A stretch of 48,431 nucleotides of DNA, taken from CG-Epi1 sp964634895 (GTDB lineage: Archaea > Thermoplasmatota > Poseidoniia > MGIII > CG-Epi1). The notes beneath the pieces are model-generated. The model worked only from the letters and a program-made list of their open reading frames with translations, had not been told where the DNA came from and ran no database searches. Both the position numbers and the translations under genes were made by a program. Positions 33,101-40,943 of this stretch are shown one piece after another; the stretch's first letter is position 1, and each line of letters opens with the position of its first letter. The stretch is from the NCBI GenBank assembly GCA_964634895.1, contig CAZWJS010000006.1, forward strand, positions 1 through 48,431. Reading direction: 5' to 3'.

Positions 33101-35851
33101 GATGATTGGGATGATGTTAGTATTTTCACTCAGGCTTCATGCTCAGGTACCTTTACTGGATCAATTGCTGCTGGAGCGACAAGAAATCTTTACCTTTGTA
33201 TAACTCCTAATGAGGATGCAGATGAAGGTAATTACACAATTATTACTGAAGCTTCAGCAGGAGATGGAACAGAGCCTGCAGTTCAAGCATCGGCTAATCT
33301 GCAAGTTAGAGAACCTACAAGAGCAGTCACCTTGAGTGTAGCAGTAGGTGAAGAAGAAGTTACTTTGTCTCCTGAAACGGATAATGAAGAAAAGAATACA
33401 GCCCGTTTTAAGATTACAGTAACTAATACAGGTTCGCACGATGATAAGTTTACTGCTGAATTGGATAATGTCCTTGGTAGTGGTTGGGATTCAGATTTCT
33501 TTACTAAGAATACAGGTAACCCCGGAAGTAGCTCTGATAGATGGTCATCTACAGGGCAATCACTTGAAAAAGATCAAAGTAAATCACTTTGGTTTATTAT
33601 TGAAGTAGATGCTGATCAAGTGGATGAAGGTAACTACACTATGTCTCTAACTATTAAAAATGTTGAAGAAGAAACTCAGAGTACTACAGTAGTTAACGTC
33701 AATATTGCAGCTCCTCAAAGAAACTTAGTTGCAACTGCTATTGATCAGATCGAAGAAATTTATCCAGAATATGAGGGCAGTTCTTCAAAGAATAGCGTTA
33801 AATTTAAAGTAAAACTTGATAATTCAGGTTCAAATCCAGACGTTTTTATTCCCGAAGTTGTTTCAACTCTTGATGATGATTGGATAGTGACATTTTGGCA
33901 AGATAGCGGTAAATCACAAGTTTGGTCAACAACTACTGGTGTGACTATAGAGGATGGCGAACTTGATGATCTTTGGGTGTTTGTTGAAGTTGATGACGAG
34001 GCTGATGAAGGTAATTACAGTATACAAATATCAATTAGAGATGAAGAAGATGATCCAAATGCTCGTGAAGATATTGATCTTACTGTTTTGGTGCAGAGGC
34101 CTGAAGTTTTAGTTTCACAGTCAGAAATATCATTGGAAATTGATGGAGCTATAGGTAATGCAAGTCAAGTTAAGGATGGGGATACAGTGGTTGTGTTAGT
34201 TAATATCCAAAATGTAGGTAACGCAGACGCAGATGACGTAAAGATAGAAATATATTATTATCCTAAGAAAACACCTGAGACAACACAAGAGATAGATTCA
34301 TTAGTGATTGCAGGTTTTATATTTGACGAAGGCGAGAATACATACATAAAAATGCTATATAGCAAAGATCAAAACATTAAATCTGATAATCAAAAGACTA
34401 TCGCTTCTGACGATTGGTTAATTGAAGGAGGGGAATGGTACGTTGAAGTTCGTGCAGATTATGATGAGGACAATGATAATGGCGCTATATTAGAACCTAA
34501 TGAGAATAATAACGATGCACGTTATTCAGAGTTGCTCCGTGTTAAACCAGACTTATCTATCGATTCTATGAAGGTAGACAGTAAGTATGGAGGAAATAAT
34601 TCACAGACTCCTAATGTTGATGATATTGTAACATTTACTGTATCAGTTACTAATAGTGGAGCTGCAGATGTCAGTGGTGCTCGATTGTATATTACAGCAG
34701 ATAGCAGTCAAGATAATGAAGTATTGAAAGACCGTACCAATCAAGAATATGTTGAATTTGACGTTGATGCAGGTGAGACAACAGATGTCCGTTTCAGGTG
34801 GAAGGCTACATTAGAAGATTGGACAACCTTCCGAGCTGAAATTAATCCAGTATGTGATGATTATGAAATTTCATTCAGTGAGTGTGATACAGAGGGAGAT
34901 GGCTTCTCTTCAGAAACGGGGCATATGTTTGATGAGTTGGGAAGATATGCAGATAATGAATATCCACGTTCTGGGGTCTTTGAACAGAGTGGTTCAGAAG
35001 TTAGATTCGAAGTGTTGCCTGACTTTGTTATCAAAAAGATAGCTATGGATCCACGTAATCCAGAAGTTGGTGAGGTTGTTGAAATCACGGTGACTATAGA
35101 AAATCAGGGTAATGCTGATTGGTCACTTGGTAGCAAAACATTGAGTGTTAAATTTGAAGATGGCGTCGGTGGAGAGATTACTACCTCAATTGGGGAACCA
35201 ATTAGCAGAGGAGACACGACTGAAATAAAATTCACATGGACTGTTCCTGATGAAGATAAAGACACACTAACTTTGATATATACTATTGACCCCGGTAGTG
35301 GTAATTTTGAGATATCTCAGTGTGTATCTAGTTCAAAGTGTGGAGGTAGTGATAATGATGAAACTGAGGAACAATTCATTCTTGTTCTACCTGCAGTCTT
35401 GGGTGAAATCGAAGCTATAAATTATCTTACTGAAAGAGATTTAGTTAAAGGAGTACCTTTGATTATTCCTGTTTTAATCTTAGTCGGATTGGCTGCATTG
35501 TCTATTCCATTATTAGTCTATAGACGTCGCGGAGGAGGTGAATCGGGAGGCGATTCTACAGCTGACTCAGATGGTGAAGAAGAGTCTGAAGGAGATGATG
35601 ATCAAGCTGCAGCACCTCCATCTAAGTTTGGAGTAGCTATAGTTTCACAATTAGATGGTAAAACAGCTAATGTCAAAGTTCCTTCTAATATGCCCGTTAA
35701 CAAGTTGTTGCAAAACTGTGTAGATAAATTTCCATTACCACATGCAAATTTTGCAGTTATGTTGAATGGCGTTCCAGTAGATCTTAATGCGACTTTAGCA
35801 GATGCAGGATTGACTGACGGTTGTCAAGTCGATTTAGTGTCATTAGAGTAA
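30149..35851 (+). CDS. Giant surface protein with CARDB/NEW3-type repeats, C-terminal TM helix and cytosolic ubiquitin-like domain
   Basis: A 1900-aa membrane-anchored exported protein. A signal sequence (NWLAIALTFVMAGLFVVLTS) is followed by about a dozen immunoglobulin-like repeats of 100-130 residues. Each has the pattern V-x-N-x-G-x-x-x-D, as in VTNKGNAVDSF, IENEGNGEDEI, VKNKGNGDDTI and VENLGTGNDIV, typical of CARDB/NEW3 surface domains, with many N-glycosylation sequons. Near residues 1768-1790 is one TM helix (LIIPVLILVGLAALSIPLLV) with a following RRR. An acidic linker precedes a C-terminal domain of about 72 residues (bases 35625-35848). Its LDGKTANVKVPSNMPVNKLL, VMLNGVPVDL and LADAGLTDGCQVDLV resemble a ubiquitin/YukD beta-grasp fold. 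No di-glycine end is present. ATG 30149 is chosen over GTG 30128 because it fits the TATA spacing. Confidence 0.85.
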   Translation: MSLNRTNWLAIALTFVMAGLFVVLTSSSADAGYSHSVSMKGDSLLSGKPDETLTFTIEVWNTGTENDDYTLGIDSTTPTGWSIYILPNTISLSDGNKGDVKMYVDIGNRTNALGGVSHQISIWCNNTETSDSNNMTTTATAKVKKVFGNTMSTSVNSISVDPNNAATFSINITNDKGNYADEIEFSQLSTGTDSWTFTLPGITSLAVDATTTVSFSVTPDIEALAGLKSISFVATSDEDDDDYEAVATISLTVNVNQLPALEVTKVGDSSQDIEAGKKVSYSFKVTNKGNAVDSFNITVMSDTVPAHWEASVDTSEVSSLGVDETANLTDVLVVKAPLNASADIEATIKVKVSSQEKDTIFKTFTSRSTVLQKYDPKITITAGDTKSADPETEVVYNLTIENEGNGEDEISLSLTGSNSTWGTLGVSSFTLDAGANTTTTLRVTAPEDTPAQNGYKIGIKATSEDTTTSKSRDVFLNVNQIYDVSVFVSGSTTQSGDPDDQLTYAISVKNKGNGDDTISLALEGNISDWGSIIEDVDLSQGDTITVNLTVRIDEDATVGDNSLVVNGTSKDNIAYDTSSVTVSVNKQYKVDLIVSSKTGDPGETLVYPMRVQNKGTGEDSFKLSIDDYPSGWIVQLESELVEDVGAGQEKTVNLTVTIPSGEQNQAFSTNITASSQGAADENPPKWVNTTVAITTIVNQEYWIDLSVNSSSIDAIIGVAVTVPITVENLGTGNDIVAMSVEGPDGWTALEFNTSFVNVQEGASALVGLSITVPDGTNKGDYLVNVSGISNCADCANGTKSKDSLTLTIKVELTRGVEINSDVTVIEKIPGSSAVFFVDVKNIGDGRDTILLSILDDDLGWASVEPSNVTLDKDSTATVTVTVSLPEYASATGANKTALELDDYQIRMKAKSAGDLGKSEDTQLTTTIGAISGASLTIVGSDTIETYPSTESSGPDRREKFSLKLVNTGNRQDTINVDIVATSYPDDWDDVSIFTQASCSGTFTGSIAAGATRNLYLCITPNEDADEGNYTIITEASAGDGTEPAVQASANLQVREPTRAVTLSVAVGEEEVTLSPETDNEEKNTARFKITVTNTGSHDDKFTAELDNVLGSGWDSDFFTKNTGNPGSSSDRWSSTGQSLEKDQSKSLWFIIEVDADQVDEGNYTMSLTIKNVEEETQSTTVVNVNIAAPQRNLVATAIDQIEEIYPEYEGSSSKNSVKFKVKLDNSGSNPDVFIPEVVSTLDDDWIVTFWQDSGKSQVWSTTTGVTIEDGELDDLWVFVEVDDEADEGNYSIQISIRDEEDDPNAREDIDLTVLVQRPEVLVSQSEISLEIDGAIGNASQVKDGDTVVVLVNIQNVGNADADDVKIEIYYYPKKTPETTQEIDSLVIAGFIFDEGENTYIKMLYSKDQNIKSDNQKTIASDDWLIEGGEWYVEVRADYDEDNDNGAILEPNENNNDARYSELLRVKPDLSIDSMKVDSKYGGNNSQTPNVDDIVTFTVSVTNSGAADVSGARLYITADSSQDNEVLKDRTNQEYVEFDVDAGETTDVRFRWKATLEDWTTFRAEINPVCDDYEISFSECDTEGDGFSSETGHMFDELGRYADNEYPRSGVFEQSGSEVRFEVLPDFVIKKIAMDPRNPEVGEVVEITVTIENQGNADWSLGSKTLSVKFEDGVGGEITTSIGEPISRGDTTEIKFTWTVPDEDKDTLTLIYTIDPGSGNFEISQCVSSSKCGGSDNDETEEQFILVLPAVLGEIEAINYLTERDLVKGVPLIIPVLILVGLAALSIPLLVYRRRGGGESGGDSTADSDGEEESEGDDDQAAAPPSKFGVAIVSQLDGKTANVKVPSNMPVNKLLQNCVDKFPLPHANFAVMLNGVPVDLNATLADAGLTDGCQVDLVSLE

Positions 35852-35861
35852 TTAGACAATA

Positions 35862-37040
35862 ATGCTTGATGCATTAGTCATAGGTGCCGGTCCTAGTGGA
35901 GCTCGCGCAGCTTGGAATTTATCCAAAGCAGGTTATGACGTTTCGCTAGTTGAAGAGGATGATATTGTTGGTGAACCTTGCCAATGTGCTGGTTTGATTA
36001 CTCCAAGAACTTTTGAATATCTTGGATATCAGAGACCTGTATTGAAAGAGATGGATGGAGCACGTTTATGGGGACCTAAAGACTCCTTCCTGAGGTTTCA
36101 AGCACCTGAGACCAAGGCGTTAGTTATTGACAGACCCGATTTAGATCGATCTATTGTTGAAAAAGCTACAGATTCTGGAACTACTTTATTAGCAGGTCAC
36201 CGCTATCTTAATTTTCGTAGAATTAGTGAAGGAATATCTGCAACAATTAAAGGTAAAAGTGGGAAGGAAGAGGTTAAAACTAGATTACTAATTGGTTCAG
36301 ATGGCCCTGCTTCACGTGTAGCTCGAGATGCTGGACTTAACAATAAAAGGGAAGTCTTAGCCGCTTTTGGCGCCGATGTCGAAGGGTACAAGGGTATAGA
36401 TAATCATGTAGATTTATTTGTTGGTTCTGAACTAGCACCTCGTTTTTTTGGTTGGGGGATTCCAACTAGTAAGAATACAGGAAGAATAGGTTTAGCAACA
36501 GTATTGCCTAATAGGCCAAAGAATTTCTTTCGGAATTATTTTTACAAGGGCGCACCATCTAAATTGTTGGGCGGTGCTAAAATTATCAATAGAGTTAGCG
36601 GTTTGATTCCTTTTGGAATACGCAATCCTAGTTATGCAGACAACGTTCTTTTGACTGGTGATGCTGCAGGTATGGCAAAACCAACATCAGGAGGAGGTAT
36701 TTATTCAGGTCTAATTTCCGCAGATGCTGCATTTGAAATTGCGGATGTTGCATTTAAGAAAGAAGATTTAACTACTTCATCTTTGAGCCCATATCAAAAA
36801 TTGCTATCAAATAGAATTGGAGGAGAATTATCTAAAGGTTCTCATTTGAGAAAAGCTTTTTTGAGTTTGAATGATGATCAACTGGCAGAAATAATCTCTA
36901 TACTTGGAGAACCAAAAGTCAAAGAAGCTATTGAAAAAACAGGTGATTTAGATTATGCTTCATTAGCTGCCTTTTCTGTACTTAAAGCGCAGCCTAAATT
37001 GATTAAATTTGCCCCTCTGCTTTTGAAGCCATTTATTTAA
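35862..37040 (+). CDS. Geranylgeranyl reductase family flavoprotein (paralogue 2)
   Basis: A 392-aa FAD oxidoreductase that starts with the Rossmann motif LVIGAGPSGARAA. DDIVGEPCQCAGLITPRT has the family's G-x-P-x-x-C-x-G region, and LTGDAAGMAKPTSGGG is the second FAD motif. It is about as similar in layout to paralogue 1 (2976-4259) as to other family members, but at the usual YxWxFP site it has FFGWGIPTSKNTGRIGLA. It probably saturates isoprenoid chains, with a different substrate from paralogue 1 possible. It follows the giant surface protein by 10 nt. Its last 78 nt are antisense to the next gene. Confidence 0.82.
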   Translation: MLDALVIGAGPSGARAAWNLSKAGYDVSLVEEDDIVGEPCQCAGLITPRTFEYLGYQRPVLKEMDGARLWGPKDSFLRFQAPETKALVIDRPDLDRSIVEKATDSGTTLLAGHRYLNFRRISEGISATIKGKSGKEEVKTRLLIGSDGPASRVARDAGLNNKREVLAAFGADVEGYKGIDNHVDLFVGSELAPRFFGWGIPTSKNTGRIGLATVLPNRPKNFFRNYFYKGAPSKLLGGAKIINRVSGLIPFGIRNPSYADNVLLTGDAAGMAKPTSGGGIYSGLISADAAFEIADVAFKKEDLTTSSLSPYQKLLSNRIGGELSKGSHLRKAFLSLNDDQLAEIISILGEPKVKEAIEKTGDLDYASLAAFSVLKAQPKLIKFAPLLLKPFI

Positions 37041-37781
37041 TTGAGGATAATTCCCTTCTTCTTCTAAATAAAAAATAACAGAGAGGCCAGCAAAGATTAC
37101 AGTTAATGAAATTAGAAGGTATAATGGCCACTTTGGTATAGGTTTTTTAATTCCAAACGAAGAATCAGGAATGATGCCGTCTACTTCTAATATATCTAAA
37201 TTAATATTTCCGGGATAATTTTCGGTATTATTAGTGGTTGCAATTTCCCATACTTCCATATTCCAATGCCCTCTTGATTCCATTCTTTTTAGGCTATTAT
37301 TGTGCTCAAAATCAATGCTAAACCTTACAAAATAGGTTCCTTCTTTTGTTTCCTTATTAGAGTTTATTTTAAATTCTAGAGAAATAGTTTCATTTGTCTT
37401 TATTTCACCAATTAGGAATGAAGCACTCATAGTATTGCTTGGTGTCGATGTGAATATTTCATTACTGCTATCTGATTTCCAATTCATGGTTGTAATATAG
37501 GGTCTCTCTTTAGCAAGAATCTCATTTATTTCCTCAGATTCATCAATATCAGCTCTATGATATATTTCAGCAATGATTGTCGCATTAGTCATATTTTCTT
37601 TATATCGGTTTAATATATCTAGAGAAAAATCTCCATTTTCTCCAGGTTCTAGTTGTGGCGTGTTAAAATTGTGAAAATCAGGAATATTACTGGGATTGCT
37701 TACATACTCATCAATTTGTCCTTGGGCAAGTGGTTGGATAACTAAAGTAAGAATTGCTATTAGTCCTATAATCTTTTTCAT
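36963..37781 (-). CDS. Membrane-anchored exported protein of unknown function
   Basis: A 272-aa protein with an N-terminal signal sequence (IIGLIAILTLVIQPLAQGQ). An extracellular beta-sandwich-like region of about 190 residues carries several sequons. One C-terminal TM helix follows (about 216-240, WPLYLLISLTVIFAGLSVIFYL), then a short basic cytosolic tail. The motif PQLEPGENGDFSLDILNRY resembles NEW3/CARDB-type domains. A TATA-like TTTTAAAG (37804-37811) lies about 27 nt upstream. The last 26 codons overlap the 3' end of GGR paralogue 2 on the opposite strand. Confidence 0.7.
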   Translation of the reverse strand: MKKIIGLIAILTLVIQPLAQGQIDEYVSNPSNIPDFHNFNTPQLEPGENGDFSLDILNRYKENMTNATIIAEIYHRADIDESEEINEILAKERPYITTMNWKSDSSNEIFTSTPSNTMSASFLIGEIKTNETISLEFKINSNKETKEGTYFVRFSIDFEHNNSLKRMESRGHWNMEVWEIATTNNTENYPGNINLDILEVDGIIPDSSFGIKKPIPKWPLYLLISLTVIFAGLSVIFYLEEEGNYPQLNKWLQKQRGKFNQFRLRFKYRKGS

Positions 37782-37845
37782 TAATTATGTCACACAAACC
37801 TCCCTTTAAAACTAGTTTCATGCGGTTTTTGGTAGGCAGATTTGA

Positions 37846-37853
37846 TTTATATT
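37846..37853 (+). promoter_or_regulatory. TATA-like box
   Basis: TTTATATT centred 24 nt before ATG 37873. It fits a leaderless transcript and shares the divergent gap with the TTTTAAAG box on the other strand. Confidence 0.4.
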
Positions 37854-37872
37854 CTCTATCCCTTGGACGGTC

Positions 37873-39303
37873 ATGCGTAGTCTTGCTATAGTTGGCGCAG
37901 CCTTCATATTTTGCCTTATTTTTTTTGCAACCGATGGTAGTTCCGAAGAATATAAATTTGATAATTTAACAGTTAGTAAAGATGAAACAATAAGTTTCAA
38001 TGAAGATACGATTTGGGTTCAAGGAGATATTTTAGTAGATGGCAATCTTAGTATAACTAATTGTAGTGTAAATATTAATCTTACTTTAGATTCTACTATA
38101 TCTGAAATAAGAGTAAACTCTACTGGCCTTTTGTCATTATATAATGCGACTATAACGACTTCGGCACACGAACGAACAGATAATGAAACAATTATTTCGC
38201 CATATACAGTTGTGGTAGATGCAGGAAATTTGAATATCTCAAATTCTATAATAGATTATGGCATGCTTTGGTTGGTTGAAGGGGCAGTTAATATTGACAA
38301 ATTAGAATTAAATGGTTTTGGTATGATTAATTATGGTATTTTTTCAGAGAATACTAATCTTAATGCTAATCAAGTTCATATTCAAAATTATACGTTGGGT
38401 TTTAGATCTATTGGAGAGATTCCGATTCTAGAATCAGTTACATATTATAATTGTACTAGTCATATGACTCAGGAATGGTGGGTGACTTTTTCTCCAATTG
38501 AAGAATCTACTGATTTGCCAATAAGTGGATTTGAGATAAGACAGTGGGATTCTGATGACTCGATGGTTGGTACATGGTATTGGGCTAAGGAATTTGAGAT
38601 TAATTCACAAGGGCAAAAGGTAGAGCATTTGGCTAAGTTTTCTTCTTATTTGAATCTTTATTTTTCTTATATAGAAGATGAGTGGGAGCAACAAATAACT
38701 AAAAACACAGATATTGTCCGTGAATATGATATGAACCACACTAATCTTAGCTACGATTCAGCTACTTTATTTGTTGATGATATTCAGTTAAGTGATGCTA
38801 GTCTAATTGTTCCAAAATGGTCTATAATTAACATCAGCGTAGTTGTTAGTAATCCGACAGATCTTAATTTTAATAACTTATATTTAGATTTAGAAGTAAA
38901 TAATCAGCAGGCATTTGCACGAACAAGTTTCAAACTGTTTGCTAACACATTGCTTAGAATTAATGTTACATGGATTGCTTCTCTAGAAGGCCCACTATCG
39001 CTTAAGATTAGTACTAATTTGATTAATCTTTCAGGTAATGTTTCGGATATTGATATTTCGCTTTCTAAGTTCATTGAAATTGAAGAAACGATTTCAGTAG
39101 AAGAAAAATCTAATAGTTGGGCTGCGCTTTTTGCAATTATTATTATATTGTGTTTGTGCAGCTATGTAATTTATAATGATATTGAGGCAGATGATGAAAT
39201 CAAAATTATTGATTCTAGTAAGTCTGACACAGATGTGAAAGTTTCGGATGATTCTATGGATGATGATGAAGAAAATATTTTGGACAATACGGAAGAAGAG
39301 TAA
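37873..39303 (+). CDS. Membrane-anchored exported protein with right-handed-helix-like and CARDB-like regions
   Basis: A 476-aa protein. A signal sequence (AIVGAAFIFCLIFFATDG) is followed by a repeated strand pattern with ILVDGNLSITNCSVNINL and VVVDAGNLNISNSIIDYG, a parallel-beta-helix-like arrangement common in surface proteins. A later Ig-like region (WSIINISVVVSNPTDLNFNN) resembles CARDB. Near residue 415 is one TM helix (WAALFAIIIILCLCSYVIY), followed by a 45-residue strongly acidic cytosolic tail. No enzyme motif is visible. It ends 5 nt before kae1. Confidence 0.75.
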   Translation: MRSLAIVGAAFIFCLIFFATDGSSEEYKFDNLTVSKDETISFNEDTIWVQGDILVDGNLSITNCSVNINLTLDSTISEIRVNSTGLLSLYNATITTSAHERTDNETIISPYTVVVDAGNLNISNSIIDYGMLWLVEGAVNIDKLELNGFGMINYGIFSENTNLNANQVHIQNYTLGFRSIGEIPILESVTYYNCTSHMTQEWWVTFSPIEESTDLPISGFEIRQWDSDDSMVGTWYWAKEFEINSQGQKVEHLAKFSSYLNLYFSYIEDEWEQQITKNTDIVREYDMNHTNLSYDSATLFVDDIQLSDASLIVPKWSIINISVVVSNPTDLNFNNLYLDLEVNNQQAFARTSFKLFANTLLRINVTWIASLEGPLSLKISTNLINLSGNVSDIDISLSKFIEIEETISVEEKSNSWAALFAIIIILCLCSYVIYNDIEADDEIKIIDSSKSDTDVKVSDDSMDDDEENILDNTEEE

Positions 39304-39308
39304 TTACA

Positions 39309-40289
39309 TTGAGTAGAATCATTCTTGGTGTGGAGTCTACTGCACATACAGCAGGTGTTGGGTTGATAACATCTGAAGGGAAGATTTTGTCTAATCAAAG
39401 ATCTATGTATATTCCAGAAGAAGGCGGCATTCACCCCAGAGAAGCTGCAAGGCATCATTCTGATACTTTTCCATTACTCTTCAAAAATGCTTTTGAGGAA
39501 TCAGAAATAGCCCCTTCGCAGGTTGCTTTAGTTTCTTACGCAAGAGGTCCAGGTCTTGGACCTTGTCTTAGAACTGGTGCAACAGCAGCTCGGGCATTTG
39601 CCTATGCTCATGACATTCCGTTAATAGGCGTTAATCATTGTGTTGCACATTTGGAAATTGGTTTGTTGGAGGGAGCAACTGATCCTGTTTTGTTATATTT
39701 GTCTGGTGCTAATACTCAAGTTATAGCTTATGCGTCAGAAAAATATAGAGTATTTGGCGAAACAATAGATATAGGAATAGGTAATGGCCTTGATAAGTTT
39801 GCTAGGGATGCTGGGATGGGCTTTCCAGGAGGCCCTAAGATAGAAAAATTAGCAAAAGGTCCTGAATTACTAGAGTTGCCATATTCGGTTAAAGGAATGG
39901 ATATGGCTTTCTCAGGTTTGATGACGGCAGCTAAATCTAAGCTAGAAGCAGGTTATTCAATTGAGACGGTTACTTATTCATTGCAGGAAACAGCTTTTGC
40001 AATGTCTTGTGAGGTGGCTGAGAGGGCACTTGCGCATACAGGAAAATCAGAGCTTGTTCTTGGTGGTGGCGTAGCTTGTAATGAAAGGTTGAGAGAAATG
40101 GCACATATTATGGCCAAAGAGAGAGGCATCAAATGTTTTGTCCCCTCGAAAGAGTTATGTGTTGACAATGGAGTTATGATAGGTTGGTTGGGTTCTCAAA
40201 TGATAGATGCCGATTATCAAATAACTGACGAAGATAATGTTGTTAATCAAAAGTATCGTACTGATATGGTGGAGGTTACTTGGAGATAA
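39309..40289 (+). CDS. kae1: tRNA N6-threonylcarbamoyladenosine synthase, KEOPS subunit Kae1
   Basis: A 326-aa ASKHA-fold protein that transfers threonylcarbamoyl to A37 of ANN-decoding tRNAs within KEOPS. The start IILGVESTAHTAGVG is typical. HPREAARHH (residues 42-50) and the metal-binding NHCVAH (H110, H114) are present, as are YLSGANTQ, GNGLDKFAR and the C-terminal VDNGVMIGWLG with the last metal-ligand Asp. The start is TTG 39309. It overlaps bud32 by 10 nt. In many euryarchaea Kae1 and Bud32 are fused; here they are separate genes. Confidence 0.95.
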   Translation: MSRIILGVESTAHTAGVGLITSEGKILSNQRSMYIPEEGGIHPREAARHHSDTFPLLFKNAFEESEIAPSQVALVSYARGPGLGPCLRTGATAARAFAYAHDIPLIGVNHCVAHLEIGLLEGATDPVLLYLSGANTQVIAYASEKYRVFGETIDIGIGNGLDKFARDAGMGFPGGPKIEKLAKGPELLELPYSVKGMDMAFSGLMTAAKSKLEAGYSIETVTYSLQETAFAMSCEVAERALAHTGKSELVLGGGVACNERLREMAHIMAKERGIKCFVPSKELCVDNGVMIGWLGSQMIDADYQITDEDNVVNQKYRTDMVEVTWR

Positions 40290-40888
40290 AATTTCGGGGC
40301 GCTGAGGCATTTGTGGAGACAATAGAATGGAACGGTCTCAAAGCAATATCTAAAGTTAGAAACAAGCGAGGGTATCGCCATCCTGTCTTAGAGAAAAGAT
40401 TAGTAACTGAGAGATTGCGCAGTGAATCTCGAATTCTTGAAAGACTTCTTTCGAGGGGAGTTCCTGTACCTGCAATTTATGCCATAAATCTAGCAGATAG
40501 AAGCATAATAATGGAATTCATAGAAGGCATTACTCTCGAACAAGCTTTGAGGAGTAAAGTTTTTGAAAAGAACCTTTTGGGAACAGCTAAATTACTATCT
40601 TCTCTGCATTCGCATAATGTAGTACACGGAGATCCAACAACCAGTAATTTTTTAGTTACTGATAAAATATATGCAATAGATTTTGGTTTATCAAGTATTT
40701 CGGACGATGATGAAAATCGAGCTTCAGATCTTCGTGTTTTTCTGGAATCGTTGGATTCACATCATTCTGAAATCAATGGCCGAGAAATATTTTTGTCAGC
40801 TTATTCTAAATGGGAACAATCTAAACCTGTTCTGGAAGCTCTTAAAGTTTTAGAGCTCAGAGGCCGCTATAATTTGATGAGAGGTTAG
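40280..40888 (+). CDS. bud32: KEOPS ATPase/kinase Bud32
   Basis: A 202-aa small protein-kinase-fold ATPase of the KEOPS complex. The catalytic loop HGDPTTSNFLV (D118, N123) and DFG motif DFGLSS (D134) are complete, and IIMEFIEG is the hinge. The N-terminal half with KVRNKRGYRHPVLEKRL is the family's basic region. The start is TTG 40280, fixed by GGAGG (40271-40275) inside kae1. An ATG is not available in this region, and the overlap gives translational coupling that keeps the two subunits balanced. Cgi121 and Pcc1 are not in the window. Confidence 0.94.
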   Translation: MEIKFRGAEAFVETIEWNGLKAISKVRNKRGYRHPVLEKRLVTERLRSESRILERLLSRGVPVPAIYAINLADRSIIMEFIEGITLEQALRSKVFEKNLLGTAKLLSSLHSHNVVHGDPTTSNFLVTDKIYAIDFGLSSISDDDENRASDLRVFLESLDSHHSEINGREIFLSAYSKWEQSKPVLEALKVLELRGRYNLMRG

Positions 40889-40943
40889 GCGCACTGTAAT
40901 AATCCCCCTATTATTAGAGATTCAAGGTAATGGTGGTTTTTTG

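Noticed and set aside
30149..35851. Tandem DNA repeats in the giant surface gene
   Set aside because: The protein repeats are diverged, and no exact DNA repeat is seen, so this is old domain duplication and not a repeat array.
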